From assembly GCA_016191245.1 (NCBI GenBank), contig JACPOY010000022.1, forward strand, positions 19,039-83,038: a stretch of 64,000 nucleotides of DNA, in the 5' to 3' direction. Shown here one piece after another: positions 26,274-33,587 of the stretch (within the stretch, counting starts at the first letter, position 1; each line of letters begins with the position of its first letter). Position numbers and translations under genes: made by a program. The DNA comes from Gammaproteobacteria bacterium (lineage in GTDB: Bacteria > Pseudomonadota > Gammaproteobacteria > Berkiellales > Berkiellaceae). A model generated the notes under the pieces. The model saw only the letters and a list, made by a program, of their open reading frames with translations. It made no database searches and was not told the DNA's origin.

Positions 26274-26588
26274 ATGGGAACAAATTACTTTGCAGTTGAT
26301 AAAGAAAGGGTGAAAAGACATATCGGCAAAATGAGCTTTGGTTGGGAATTTGTATTTCATGGTTATGAAGAAGAAGATTTTAAAATAAAAGCCTTTGATG
26401 AATGGGAAGTCTATTTGAAAAGAATAGACGTTGAAATATATGATGGTTGTGATGAGAGTATAGCTACAGATACCTTTTTGAAGCTTGTAAAAGATTCAAT
26501 TGGTAAAAGAAGACACTCTATTGGATCAGATCGAGCGGGATGGTATGACACGATTGGATTTGCTTTTTTGAATCATTATTTTTCATAA
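26274..26588 (+). CDS. Small acidic protein of unknown function
   Basis: The start is placed at the ATG at 26274 with GAGGGAATT upstream; the longer frame overlaps the ATPase end without a good site. The 104-residue product begins MGTNYFAV and has an aromatic-rich core (FGWEFVFHGYEEEDF, then FDEWEVYLKRIDVEI) and a GWYDTIGFAF tail. It resembles small phage or plasmid proteins that begin with MGTNYY, whose function is unknown. It lies 25 bases after the ATPase gene. Confidence 0.6.
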   Translation: MGTNYFAVDKERVKRHIGKMSFGWEFVFHGYEEEDFKIKAFDEWEVYLKRIDVEIYDGCDESIATDTFLKLVKDSIGKRRHSIGSDRAGWYDTIGFAFLNHYFS

Positions 26589-26656
26589 AAACCCTTGGGC
26601 AGCAGCCATTATTAGGGCCGTGCACAAAGTGATTGATGAGATAGAGGAAAAGTTTA

Positions 26657-27202
26657 TTGAATAATACCAAAGTAAACAAGCAGGATTATAGCATTAGGAG
26701 ATTAATGGTAAGTGACTTAGATGCCTACTTTGCTATTCGCCTTGAATCCTTGAAAAATGCGCCTACAAATTTTATGAGTTCATACGAAGAAGAAGAGAGA
26801 ACAGGGAACTCTTTTTTTGAAGGCATACTTAGGCATGAAGGAATAGATAATATCATTTTTGGTGCATTCATCAAGGATAAGCTAGTTGGTGTGATTGGTA
26901 TCTATCAAGAAAATCAATTCAAAGCAAAACATAAGTGTAATATTTGGGGGATGTATGTTCAGCCACATTGCAGACAAATAGGAGTAGGCAGAGCGCTTTT
27001 GCGAGAAGTGATTGATCATGCAAAAGATCGATTGAAATGTTTAATTGCAAATATTACCGTTGAATCAAACAATATTTCAGCAATAAGATTATATGAAAGC
27101 ATGGGATTTAAACTGTGGGGAAATGAGCCCAAAGCAATGTACTGGAATGGACAGTATTTTGATGAATATCATCTTTCTTTGCTACTTCAAGATGTTGGTT
27201 AA
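26657..27202 (+). CDS. GNAT N-acetyltransferase
   Basis: A 181-residue protein starting with TTG at 26657 (GAGGAAAAG upstream); an ATG at 26705 with AGGAG is an alternative but would cut the first beta strand (YSIRRLMVSDLDAYFAIR). The acetyl-CoA signature is HCRQIGVGRALL near residue 110, followed by VESNNISAIRLYESMGF. The substrate is unknown; the family includes amino-acid, protein and drug acetyltransferases. It is the first of several GNAT genes in the accessory blocks. Confidence 0.85.
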   Translation: MNNTKVNKQDYSIRRLMVSDLDAYFAIRLESLKNAPTNFMSSYEEEERTGNSFFEGILRHEGIDNIIFGAFIKDKLVGVIGIYQENQFKAKHKCNIWGMYVQPHCRQIGVGRALLREVIDHAKDRLKCLIANITVESNNISAIRLYESMGFKLWGNEPKAMYWNGQYFDEYHLSLLLQDVG

Positions 27203-27216
27203 ATTAAAGGTTTTTT

Positions 27217-28188
27217 ATGACAGCCATTCCTTACATCCGTTTTGCTGCACTTGAAGAGGAAAATTTTACAGTTTTACACAAATGGCTTCAGAATAAGCAT
27301 GTGCGAGAGTTTTGGGATGACGGCGATCGCACATTAGAACAAGTAAAAAATCATTACAAACCAGAAGAGGGGATTAAGAGGTATATCTTTTTTATCGAAG
27401 ATCAACCGGCGGGATATTTTCAATCTTACATGGTAGACAAAGAGAACGAGTATCATTCCTACTCATTGAAAGATACATTGGGCATTGATTTTTTTATTGG
27501 CAACGAAAACTTCTTGAATAAGGGACATGCAATTCATGTTTTGTCATGCTTTATCAAGGAATGCTGTGTAGAAGCTGATCGAGTCTTGGTAGATCCACAA
27601 CCATCTAATGCAAAAGCCATCCATCTATATAAAAAATATGGTTTTTCTCAAATGGCAGAACAAATCATCAATGGTAGAGTGCATTTAATAATGGGGATCA
27701 ACTTACGTCGAACAGTACGGGCTATAGTGTTTAATCCTGATAATAATATCTTATTGATGCATGTTTCCACTTTGCCAATTTTAGAAAATAAAACGCAAAG
27801 TAATCATTCATTTTGGTGCACATTAGGCGGAAGAATTGAGAGAAATGAGTCATTTGAGACCGCTTTGACAAGAGAATTATATGAAGAGGCAGGGCTGAGT
27901 GATTTTCAAAAGTCACTCTTTATATATGGAGAGCAAGTTTTGAACTTAAGCGGCTTCCCAACAAGGCTTATTGAGATCTTTTATGCAGTTCATATTAGTA
28001 CCAACGAGATAATAACCACTAATTTAACTAAAGAAGAAAGAGAAGTTGTTAAAGAGCTTCGATGGTGGTCTCTGGAGGATCTGCGCCGCACAAAGGAAAC
28101 AATTTTTCCAGGATGCTTAGCGGATATTGCAGCAAGCTATCTTGAAAATCGTGCAGGGTGGCAATTAAAAGAAATTGTCCTTGACTAG
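27217..28188 (+). CDS. AAC(6')-like acetyltransferase fused to a Nudix hydrolase
   Basis: A 323-residue two-domain protein. Residues 1-165 match the aminoglycoside 6'-N-acetyltransferase pattern (HKWLQNKHVREFW, AGYFQSYM, GIDFFIGNENFLNKGH, VDPQPSNAKAIHLYKKYGF). Residues 168-310 are a Nudix domain with a complete Nudix box, GGRIERNESFETALTRELYEEAGL pattern (GX5EX7REXXEEXGX). The acetyltransferase half may act on aminoglycoside-like compounds; the Nudix half cleaves nucleoside diphosphate-linked substrates. The same frame covers both without a break, so the fusion is real. No resistance has been shown. Confidence 0.85.
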   Translation: MTAIPYIRFAALEEENFTVLHKWLQNKHVREFWDDGDRTLEQVKNHYKPEEGIKRYIFFIEDQPAGYFQSYMVDKENEYHSYSLKDTLGIDFFIGNENFLNKGHAIHVLSCFIKECCVEADRVLVDPQPSNAKAIHLYKKYGFSQMAEQIINGRVHLIMGINLRRTVRAIVFNPDNNILLMHVSTLPILENKTQSNHSFWCTLGGRIERNESFETALTRELYEEAGLSDFQKSLFIYGEQVLNLSGFPTRLIEIFYAVHISTNEIITTNLTKEEREVVKELRWWSLEDLRRTKETIFPGCLADIAASYLENRAGWQLKEIVLD

Positions 28189-28211
28189 GGGTAGGGGATA
28201 ATGAGCATAAA

Positions 28212-28754
28212 ATGAAATATGAAGCGCATACCATATTTGTATCACAGCATGGACAGGAACTTCACCCTGAATCAGGTTGTGGCGTGGCATCTCTTTTAAT
28301 GTTACTTAAGTATATTAACTATAAACCGCTTCCAAGTTGGAAATTGCTTTGTAATGAGTTAAGACTTGACGTGTCACCCTTAGACAAGGGCTATAGTAAA
28401 CACGATCCAGAAGTTGGATTGTATCCAGAAGATATATTTAGATATGTGGTTAAGGAAAATCTTTTATTTCGAATGCACTTTTTTGATAACGAGTGGCAAG
28501 AAAGTTTAATGAAAGCACCAATAATGGTTCTATTACATGGCGTGCTAAATGAATTTCCAGATGAATCCCATTGGGTGGTTTTAACATCCTATGATGGAAA
28601 AATATTTTCCTATCTTGATCCCTGGTCAAAAGTAGGTGAAGAAATTATTAAAAATATTTCGTTTGCTGAATTTAAAAAATATTACACTGGGGTGGCTTGT
28701 CAGCTTCTAATGAAACAAGAAATTGATTTCCAACTGGTTGATGAAAAAGAGTAG
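28212..28754 (+). CDS. Papain-like cysteine protease fold protein (C39-like)
   Basis: A 180-residue protein with a possible catalytic triad: Cys in SGCGVASLLMLL (near residue 22), His in ESHWVVLTSYDG (near 119) and Asp in FSYLDPW (near 136). This is the pattern of C39/peptidase_C39_2 domains and related bacteriocin-processing or transglutaminase-like proteins. There is no signal peptide and no transporter domain. It sits between acetyltransferase genes; the substrate is unknown. Confidence 0.65.
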   Translation: MKYEAHTIFVSQHGQELHPESGCGVASLLMLLKYINYKPLPSWKLLCNELRLDVSPLDKGYSKHDPEVGLYPEDIFRYVVKENLLFRMHFFDNEWQESLMKAPIMVLLHGVLNEFPDESHWVVLTSYDGKIFSYLDPWSKVGEEIIKNISFAEFKKYYTGVACQLLMKQEIDFQLVDEKE

Positions 28755-28759
28755 GTAAT

Positions 28760-29224
28760 ATGCCTATAGCAATTGATACTATAAAAAAGCACCCTGAATC
28801 CATCCCCGCATTAGCACAACAATGGCTACTGTCTATCCGCAGATGGGAACCAAATGCTTCCCATGAAGATATAAAAAAATGGCTATACGAATGGATGAAT
28901 GACTCAATCCCTATGGCATTTGTGGCTTTTGACGGTGCTCATCCGGTTGGTATGTGTTCGCTACAATTTAACGATGGCTTACTCTCCGATTTGAAGCCTT
29001 GGCTTGGCGATTTGTTTGTTATTCCTGACTACCAACATAAAAAAATATCAGTTCAATTAATTGAAGCTGCAAAACATCAAGCAAAATTACAAGGCTATCA
29101 TTCATTATATTTATTCGCTCCTGATGAAAATATTCCAAACTATTACATGCGCTTGGGTTGGAAAAAAATCGGCGATGATAGTTACAATGGCCATATGGTG
29201 ACAGTCATGTCGTGTGTGCTTTGA
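28760..29224 (+). CDS. GNAT N-acetyltransferase
   Basis: A 154-residue GNAT with a central YVALQFNDGL-like strand (MCSLQFNDGLLSD), the acetyl-CoA loop DYQHKKISVQLIEAAK in place of the usual Q/RxxGxG/A (here HKKIS), and YYMRLGWKKIG near the end. The degenerate acetyl-CoA loop lowers confidence that it is fully active. It lies 5 bases after the C39-like gene, probably in the same transcript. Confidence 0.8.
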   Translation: MPIAIDTIKKHPESIPALAQQWLLSIRRWEPNASHEDIKKWLYEWMNDSIPMAFVAFDGAHPVGMCSLQFNDGLLSDLKPWLGDLFVIPDYQHKKISVQLIEAAKHQAKLQGYHSLYLFAPDENIPNYYMRLGWKKIGDDSYNGHMVTVMSCVL

Positions 29225-29310
29225 TTTTCCATGTAAAAAGGTGGGATTACCCGGTAATATAAAATTTCAGGACGCTGACTTGACAATTTCAGATTCAAGA
29301 AGGAATGACG

Positions 29311-29760
29311 ATGAAAGCAAAGTATAAGCACACCAACATAATTGCAAAAGACTGGAAGAAACTGAGCCAATTCTACCAAGGGGTCTTTGGCTGTCGTCCT
29401 GTTCCACCGGAGCGATCATTTTCAGGTAAATGGCTTGAAGAGGGAACTGGTGTTACTAATGCTGCTCTTTGGGGAGAACATTTGAGATTGCCTGGATGTG
29501 GTGAATATGGTCCAACGCTTGAGATTTTTCAGTATTCAGAGAATTTAGAAAGGCCTAAGTCTGCAGCCAATCGATTGGGTTATGGGCATCTGGCTTTTGA
29601 AGTTCAGAATGTCTTAGAAGCAATAGAAGAAGTTCAGAAGGCAGGTGGAAGTTTGCATGGTAAGTGTGTTTGCACAGAAGTTCAAGGGGTTGGAACTTTG
29701 ACTTTTGCTTATGTACGGGACCCTGAAGACAATTTGATCGAGCTACAGAGCTGGTCATAA
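29311..29760 (+). CDS. VOC (glyoxalase/bleomycin-resistance fold) protein
   Basis: The start is placed at the ATG at 29311, 7 bases after AAGGA; an ATG at 29305 overlaps that site. The 149-residue product has two beta-alpha-beta-beta-beta halves. Metal-ligand candidates are His in KYKHTNIIAKD near the start, Glu in TLEIFQYS near residue 75, His in GYGHLAFEV near 93 and Glu in NLIELQSW near the end. Such proteins act as lyases, dioxygenases or drug-binding proteins. It fits the drug-modification flavour of the block. Confidence 0.85.
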   Translation: MKAKYKHTNIIAKDWKKLSQFYQGVFGCRPVPPERSFSGKWLEEGTGVTNAALWGEHLRLPGCGEYGPTLEIFQYSENLERPKSAANRLGYGHLAFEVQNVLEAIEEVQKAGGSLHGKCVCTEVQGVGTLTFAYVRDPEDNLIELQSWS

Positions 29761-29955
29761 ATGGGCTGTTTCCGAAATGATTTAATTCGATTTGAATATT
29801 AAAAAGATCTAATTATTCTTCAGTTTGAGCAATGTAAGTTTTAGGGTCGAGCAGAAACATTAAATTAGGCACACATTTAGCAAAAATGGTCAAATGATCT
29901 TAAGCTTAGATTGATATCTTGGTTGGGGTGAGTAAGCGATAGTGGATAGAAGAGC

Positions 29956-30804
29956 ATGAACTATGAGCAGCAAATCAATAATGTAATTGATCATATCGGG
30001 AAACACCTGGATGAGAAATTAACATTAGCAGATTTGAGCAAAATTGCGTGTTTCTCTAAATACCATTTCCATCGTTTATTTACGGCTTATACAGGGTTAT
30101 CTTTACATCAATATGTCAGATGGCTTCGTCTAAAGCGAGCAGCACATCAATTGATTGTAGATAAACGTAAATCTATTATCGACATTGCAGTGGGCGCAGG
30201 ATTTGAATCGCATGAATCATTTTCTCGGGCATTTAAGCAAGCATGTGGCGTCAATCCTAGTGAGTTTAGAGAATTGATGAGCTGGCATGCATGGGAAAAG
30301 CCTCCCTACAATGTTCTCAAACAAGGTGAAATGAGTATGAAAGTTGAAATTAGACAAATGAATGGGAGACGCTTAGCCGTTTTGGAACACAGAGGGGATC
30401 CTCGAAAGGTAGGTGATAGTGTTCATAAATTGATTAATTGGGCAAAAGCACAAACGATTAATGTTAAACCTAAAGCTGGAGATGCATTTGGTTTCGCTTA
30501 TGATGATCCTAAAACGACGCCAACCAATGAATTTAGATTTGATTTAGGCATTACTGTGCCAAATCAATTAAAAATTCAAGGCGAGGTGGTTGAAAAGTTT
30601 TTGCCAGAGGGTCGATATGCTGTAGCAATGCATAAAGGGTCGAGGGATAATATTAGCGATACAATTTATCATCTTTATCGTAACTGGTTACCTAATTCTG
30701 GTGAAGAACTGGGAGACCTACCTTGCCTGTTTTGTTACTACAACTTTGATCATGAAGTAGCGGAAACTGAGCTGCTCACAGAATGTTGGTTACTATTGAA
30801 ATAA
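29956..30804 (+). CDS. AraC-family regulator with GyrI-like ligand domain
   Basis: A 282-residue protein: two AraC helix-turn-helix motifs in residues 8-105 (LADLSKIACFSKYHFHRLF, then IDIAVGAGFESHESFSRAFK) and a GyrI-like effector-binding domain at about residues 125-282 (VEIRQMNGRRLAVLEHRG at its start). Members of this Rob/SoxS-like type sense hydrophobic drugs or cations and turn on export or modification genes. It is convergent with the coupling-protein gene. It may control the preceding GNAT/VOC genes, but no site was identified. Confidence 0.9.
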   Translation: MNYEQQINNVIDHIGKHLDEKLTLADLSKIACFSKYHFHRLFTAYTGLSLHQYVRWLRLKRAAHQLIVDKRKSIIDIAVGAGFESHESFSRAFKQACGVNPSEFRELMSWHAWEKPPYNVLKQGEMSMKVEIRQMNGRRLAVLEHRGDPRKVGDSVHKLINWAKAQTINVKPKAGDAFGFAYDDPKTTPTNEFRFDLGITVPNQLKIQGEVVEKFLPEGRYAVAMHKGSRDNISDTIYHLYRNWLPNSGEELGDLPCLFCYYNFDHEVAETELLTECWLLLK

Positions 30805-30812
30805 AACAGATT

Positions 30813-30844
30813 GTCCTGATAGCGATTGTTCACTATCAGGATGT
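30813..30844. terminator. Hairpin between convergent genes
   Basis: CCTGATAG and CTATCAGG form a perfect 8-bp stem with a 10-base loop in the 40-base gap between the AraC gene and the coupling-protein gene. The trailing T run is weak, so bidirectional termination is only probable. Confidence 0.45.
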
Positions 30845-32662
30845 TTAAAAGAGCTCAACTTTTTCTTGTTGACAAAAGTGATTATTTGAATTGGATGACA
30901 CTTTAAGGTCTTGCATTTGTTTATCAAGAACAGAAATTTGATGTGATATTTCACGAAAATCTCGTTCAACTAAAGAGGGATGATTAGCCGATCGCTCTTT
31001 AAATTGAAAATTCAATTTGGTGATAGGCCACCCACCCGCAGTAACCATGAACGCCTCGCGCTTTTTCAAATGGCGAATTTCAGAATCCATTATAAGTAAT
31101 TCTTGTCGACGTTGCTGATTGAGAGTAACGCCATCACGCATATGGGATCCCAATGAAAAGCCTTCCCGGGCTTCTAAAAATTCTGATCTGCCAAGTTGTT
31201 CAGCAGCCCATTTTGCCGAATGGTTATTGTTGGTTGAGAAGAAAAGGGAAGTTCCAAAGAGAGAGACTAAAACTTCCGCTGCTTTATCGCCATATAAATC
31301 TTTCAGCTGATGGATATCTTGAATGGCACCTACAAAACAAGCGCCATATCCACGACCTCGAGAAAGGATGGGCTCTAGGCTAGGCAAACGTTGTAAGCTG
31401 GCCAGCTCATCAAAGAAAAACCAAAGTCTACGATTCCGATTTTCTTCAAGGCTAAGTAAGGAGTTGACTGCCAGTTCAAGCCACAATGAAATAATCGGTT
31501 TTAAGGCGTCTGCCATGCGTTGGTTTGAGCTTATGAACAGCCAGGCATCATCTGTCTCTTTTTGAACCCAATCGCGAATACAGAAGCCTGGAGTGTTTGG
31601 CTCATCGCGTAAGTACAGAAGTGATTTACAGTAAGTTACCAAGGTTAATATAACTGAACGCGTACCTTTTTCTAAATCTTTGCCTACCATCGCATGCCCT
31701 AGAGTTCCTTCTAAAAGCGATTCTACCTCTTTGAGATCACTACAAAACAAATGATGGATTAAATCTTTCATTCTGGGATCAGGTTTATGCTGAAATTGAG
31801 AAGCGGAAATTGACAAAAGTGTTCTTGCAGCCTTTAACCAAAAGGTATCACCAAATGAGCTATCGGGAACGATTGCTGCGGCTATAGCGTCGAAATCTGC
31901 TAATGAAGAGCATTCTTTCCATAAATTCCATGAAGGGCTTCGCTGATCCAGTGGATTTAAAATAATATCTTTACCAGGCCGGTAATAGTGGGGGATAAAA
32001 GCGCCTTTAATGTCATATACCAAAGCCTTTTGTCCAGCTTTTCTGACTTGTGTAAGAAGCTCATGGGTACAAACGGATTTACCACCGCCTGGCGATCCAC
32101 AAAGTAAGATGTGCTGGGTTTCAGCCTCAAGAGGTAGGGGGACATTACCTAAGGTCCATCGTGATGCCTTTTTGGTACGCTTTACAATACGTTTGAATTG
32201 ATTTGGGGTGGCAAATGTTGCGCCACGAAGAGTCTGTTGCTGATTTTTTTGTTCACCGTAACGTGAAAAGAGATAAGCTGCAACTATGCTTAAAGCAAAT
32301 GAGATTGAACCCGCAAGTTTAACTGAGGAAAGAAGTCGAGCTTGAGCTATAGTTTTTTGCCCTTTGATTATCGGGAGAGATAATATTTGCTTTGGCATTA
32401 ATTGATAAATGCGCCCATTGGGATAACGAAAATGAATTGCTTTTGGTGGATGGGCCCATGGGCCATTTAAGAGAGTGGCATACCCCCATTGCGCAAGCAG
32501 ATACAATTCGTATGGCTTAGTCTTAGAATACCAAATGAAAGCAGTTGATAGGATAAAAATAAAGAAGCCTATTTTAAAAAAACGAACAAAGACTTGCCAG
32601 AAACGATATATACCGTGGAACTGAACTTGACCGCCACGGGTAAAATTTATGAAGAATGACAT
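30845..32662 (-). CDS. traD: Type IV coupling protein (TraD/VirD4 family)
   Basis: A 605-residue coupling protein with two N-terminal membrane helices (about residues 25-45 and 115-135), Walker A GSPGGGKSV near residue 190 and Walker B LWFFFDELASL near 390, then GRGYGACFVGAIQDIHQL. It carries the relaxosome to the mating pore. It is shorter than F TraD (717) and lacks its C-terminal glutamine-rich tail. It is the third gene of a minus-strand operon behind two small relaxosome genes, an order like Ti traC-traD-traG. Confidence 0.92.
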   Translation of the reverse strand: MSFFINFTRGGQVQFHGIYRFWQVFVRFFKIGFFIFILSTAFIWYSKTKPYELYLLAQWGYATLLNGPWAHPPKAIHFRYPNGRIYQLMPKQILSLPIIKGQKTIAQARLLSSVKLAGSISFALSIVAAYLFSRYGEQKNQQQTLRGATFATPNQFKRIVKRTKKASRWTLGNVPLPLEAETQHILLCGSPGGGKSVCTHELLTQVRKAGQKALVYDIKGAFIPHYYRPGKDIILNPLDQRSPSWNLWKECSSLADFDAIAAAIVPDSSFGDTFWLKAARTLLSISASQFQHKPDPRMKDLIHHLFCSDLKEVESLLEGTLGHAMVGKDLEKGTRSVILTLVTYCKSLLYLRDEPNTPGFCIRDWVQKETDDAWLFISSNQRMADALKPIISLWLELAVNSLLSLEENRNRRLWFFFDELASLQRLPSLEPILSRGRGYGACFVGAIQDIHQLKDLYGDKAAEVLVSLFGTSLFFSTNNNHSAKWAAEQLGRSEFLEAREGFSLGSHMRDGVTLNQQRRQELLIMDSEIRHLKKREAFMVTAGGWPITKLNFQFKERSANHPSLVERDFREISHQISVLDKQMQDLKVSSNSNNHFCQQEKVELF

Positions 32663-32970
32663 TCTGTTTCTGGATAGCCTAAGGTTTTACGAATGGCTAC
32701 TTTAGCATTTTCACTAATAGCTTGCCGTTGTTGTGGTTCTGGTAAATAGGCTTCTTTTAAAATCAATAAAGATTCCATGACACATTGAATAACTAATTTT
32801 TGGGCCTTTGGAAGTTCGAAAGGTTTTTTTTCGTTTTCGGCAACTTGACGTCCCATATCCAATATAAGATTTAAGGCTTGTGAGAAGGGACGTTCATTCT
32901 CATGGCAAAACCACTCTAACCATTTTTTGATCTCAGGTTCAAACTCAACGGTCTCAAGAATATATGACAT
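32647..32970 (-). CDS. Small relaxosome/transfer accessory protein (unrecognised)
   Basis: A 107-residue, mostly helical protein (LETVEFEPEIKKWLEWFCHENE at the start; KLVIQCVMESLLILKEAYL in the middle). It overlaps the coupling-protein gene by 16 bases and follows the TraD(Ti)-like gene by 9 bases, so it belongs to the transfer operon. No family can be named with certainty. Position suggests an adaptor between relaxase and coupling protein. Confidence 0.6.
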   Translation of the reverse strand: MSYILETVEFEPEIKKWLEWFCHENERPFSQALNLILDMGRQVAENEKKPFELPKAQKLVIQCVMESLLILKEAYLPEPQQRQAISENAKVAIRKTLGYPETECHSS

Positions 32971-32979
32971 GATTCTTCC

Positions 32980-33270
32980 TTAGACAGCTTCAGGTTGTGT
33001 TTGGGGATGAGTTTTTTCTTCGCGAGGAAGCAAGCCAAATAAAGCACGATCATTGGGTTTAGATAAAAACTTATTCAAATCCTGAATGATCTTATCCATC
33101 GTGCCAGCCTTTTGGTTTTTATCAAGAATATAAGAGCCAACCAATATCTTACGCCTAGTATCATCCTTTCGTTGCTGGGTAGCTTCTTTTGCTTTGAGAT
33201 TCTGAATTTTCGCATCAAGCTGAGCACGTTTTTTCATTAATGCTTCTAGCTCGGGGGTTGATTGCGACAT
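32980..33270 (-). CDS. Ti-type TraD/MobC-like relaxosome accessory protein
   Basis: A 96-residue protein with a coiled-coil start (LEALMKKRAQLDAKIQNLKAKE) and the family core QRKDDTRRKILVGSYILDK followed by LNKFLSKPNDRALFGLLP, a signature of the Ti TraD/mobilisation accessory family. Such proteins help the MOBQ relaxase at oriT. It is divergent from the relaxase gene across the oriT-like site, as traCDG and traA are in Ti plasmids. The palindrome 33341-33358 lies 71 bases upstream. Confidence 0.75.
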   Translation of the reverse strand: MSQSTPELEALMKKRAQLDAKIQNLKAKEATQQRKDDTRRKILVGSYILDKNQKAGTMDKIIQDLNKFLSKPNDRALFGLLPREEKTHPQTQPEAV

Positions 33271-33340
33271 AGCGATTAAATCCTTACATGAATATTATCA
33301 ATAATTTTCATGGATGAGATCTTTGAAGACAAGAAAATCC

Positions 33341-33358
33341 TTATGCCTATAAGCATAA
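33341..33358. promoter_or_regulatory. Second copy of the TTATGC/GCATAA operator palindrome
   Basis: TTATGCCTATAAGCATAA shares its flanks (AAGAAAATCC before, TTTTCA after) with the site at 14487-14504 and keeps the same distance to the first gene of its operon. This is good evidence for a regulator acting on both operons. Confidence 0.6.
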
Positions 33359-33489
33359 TTTTCATTTAAATTTCTGAATAACGTACTTGGTCTGATAAAA
33401 AACCGAGCACAGCGAGGGAAAAGAAGCTAGATTGAGAAGTGAGGAAAAGGAAGATTAGTAACGTCAAGCTAAGTGGCAAAAAACACCGA

Positions 33490-33545
33490 AGAGGAGCGAA
33501 GGGCGCACACTATACGTTGCGGGCAACGTGTGCTTGCCAAACACT
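33490..33545. other. oriT: oriT-like site of MOBQ type
   Basis: GAAGGGCGCACAC (33498-33510) is followed by TAT and a 7-bp inverted repeat ACGTTGC-GG-GCAACGT (33514-33529). The minus-strand reading GTGTGCGCCCTTC resembles the nic core (TGCGCCCT) of RSF1010 and Ti oriT, with the inverted repeat next to it. It lies between the divergent TraD-like and relaxase genes. The comparison is from memory of those sites. The rest of 33271-33587 holds promoters and the palindrome at 33341. Confidence 0.65.
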
Positions 33546-33587
33546 TGATGCATGTTTTAGAGTGCTTTGACAAGTTTAAGGAATGAT

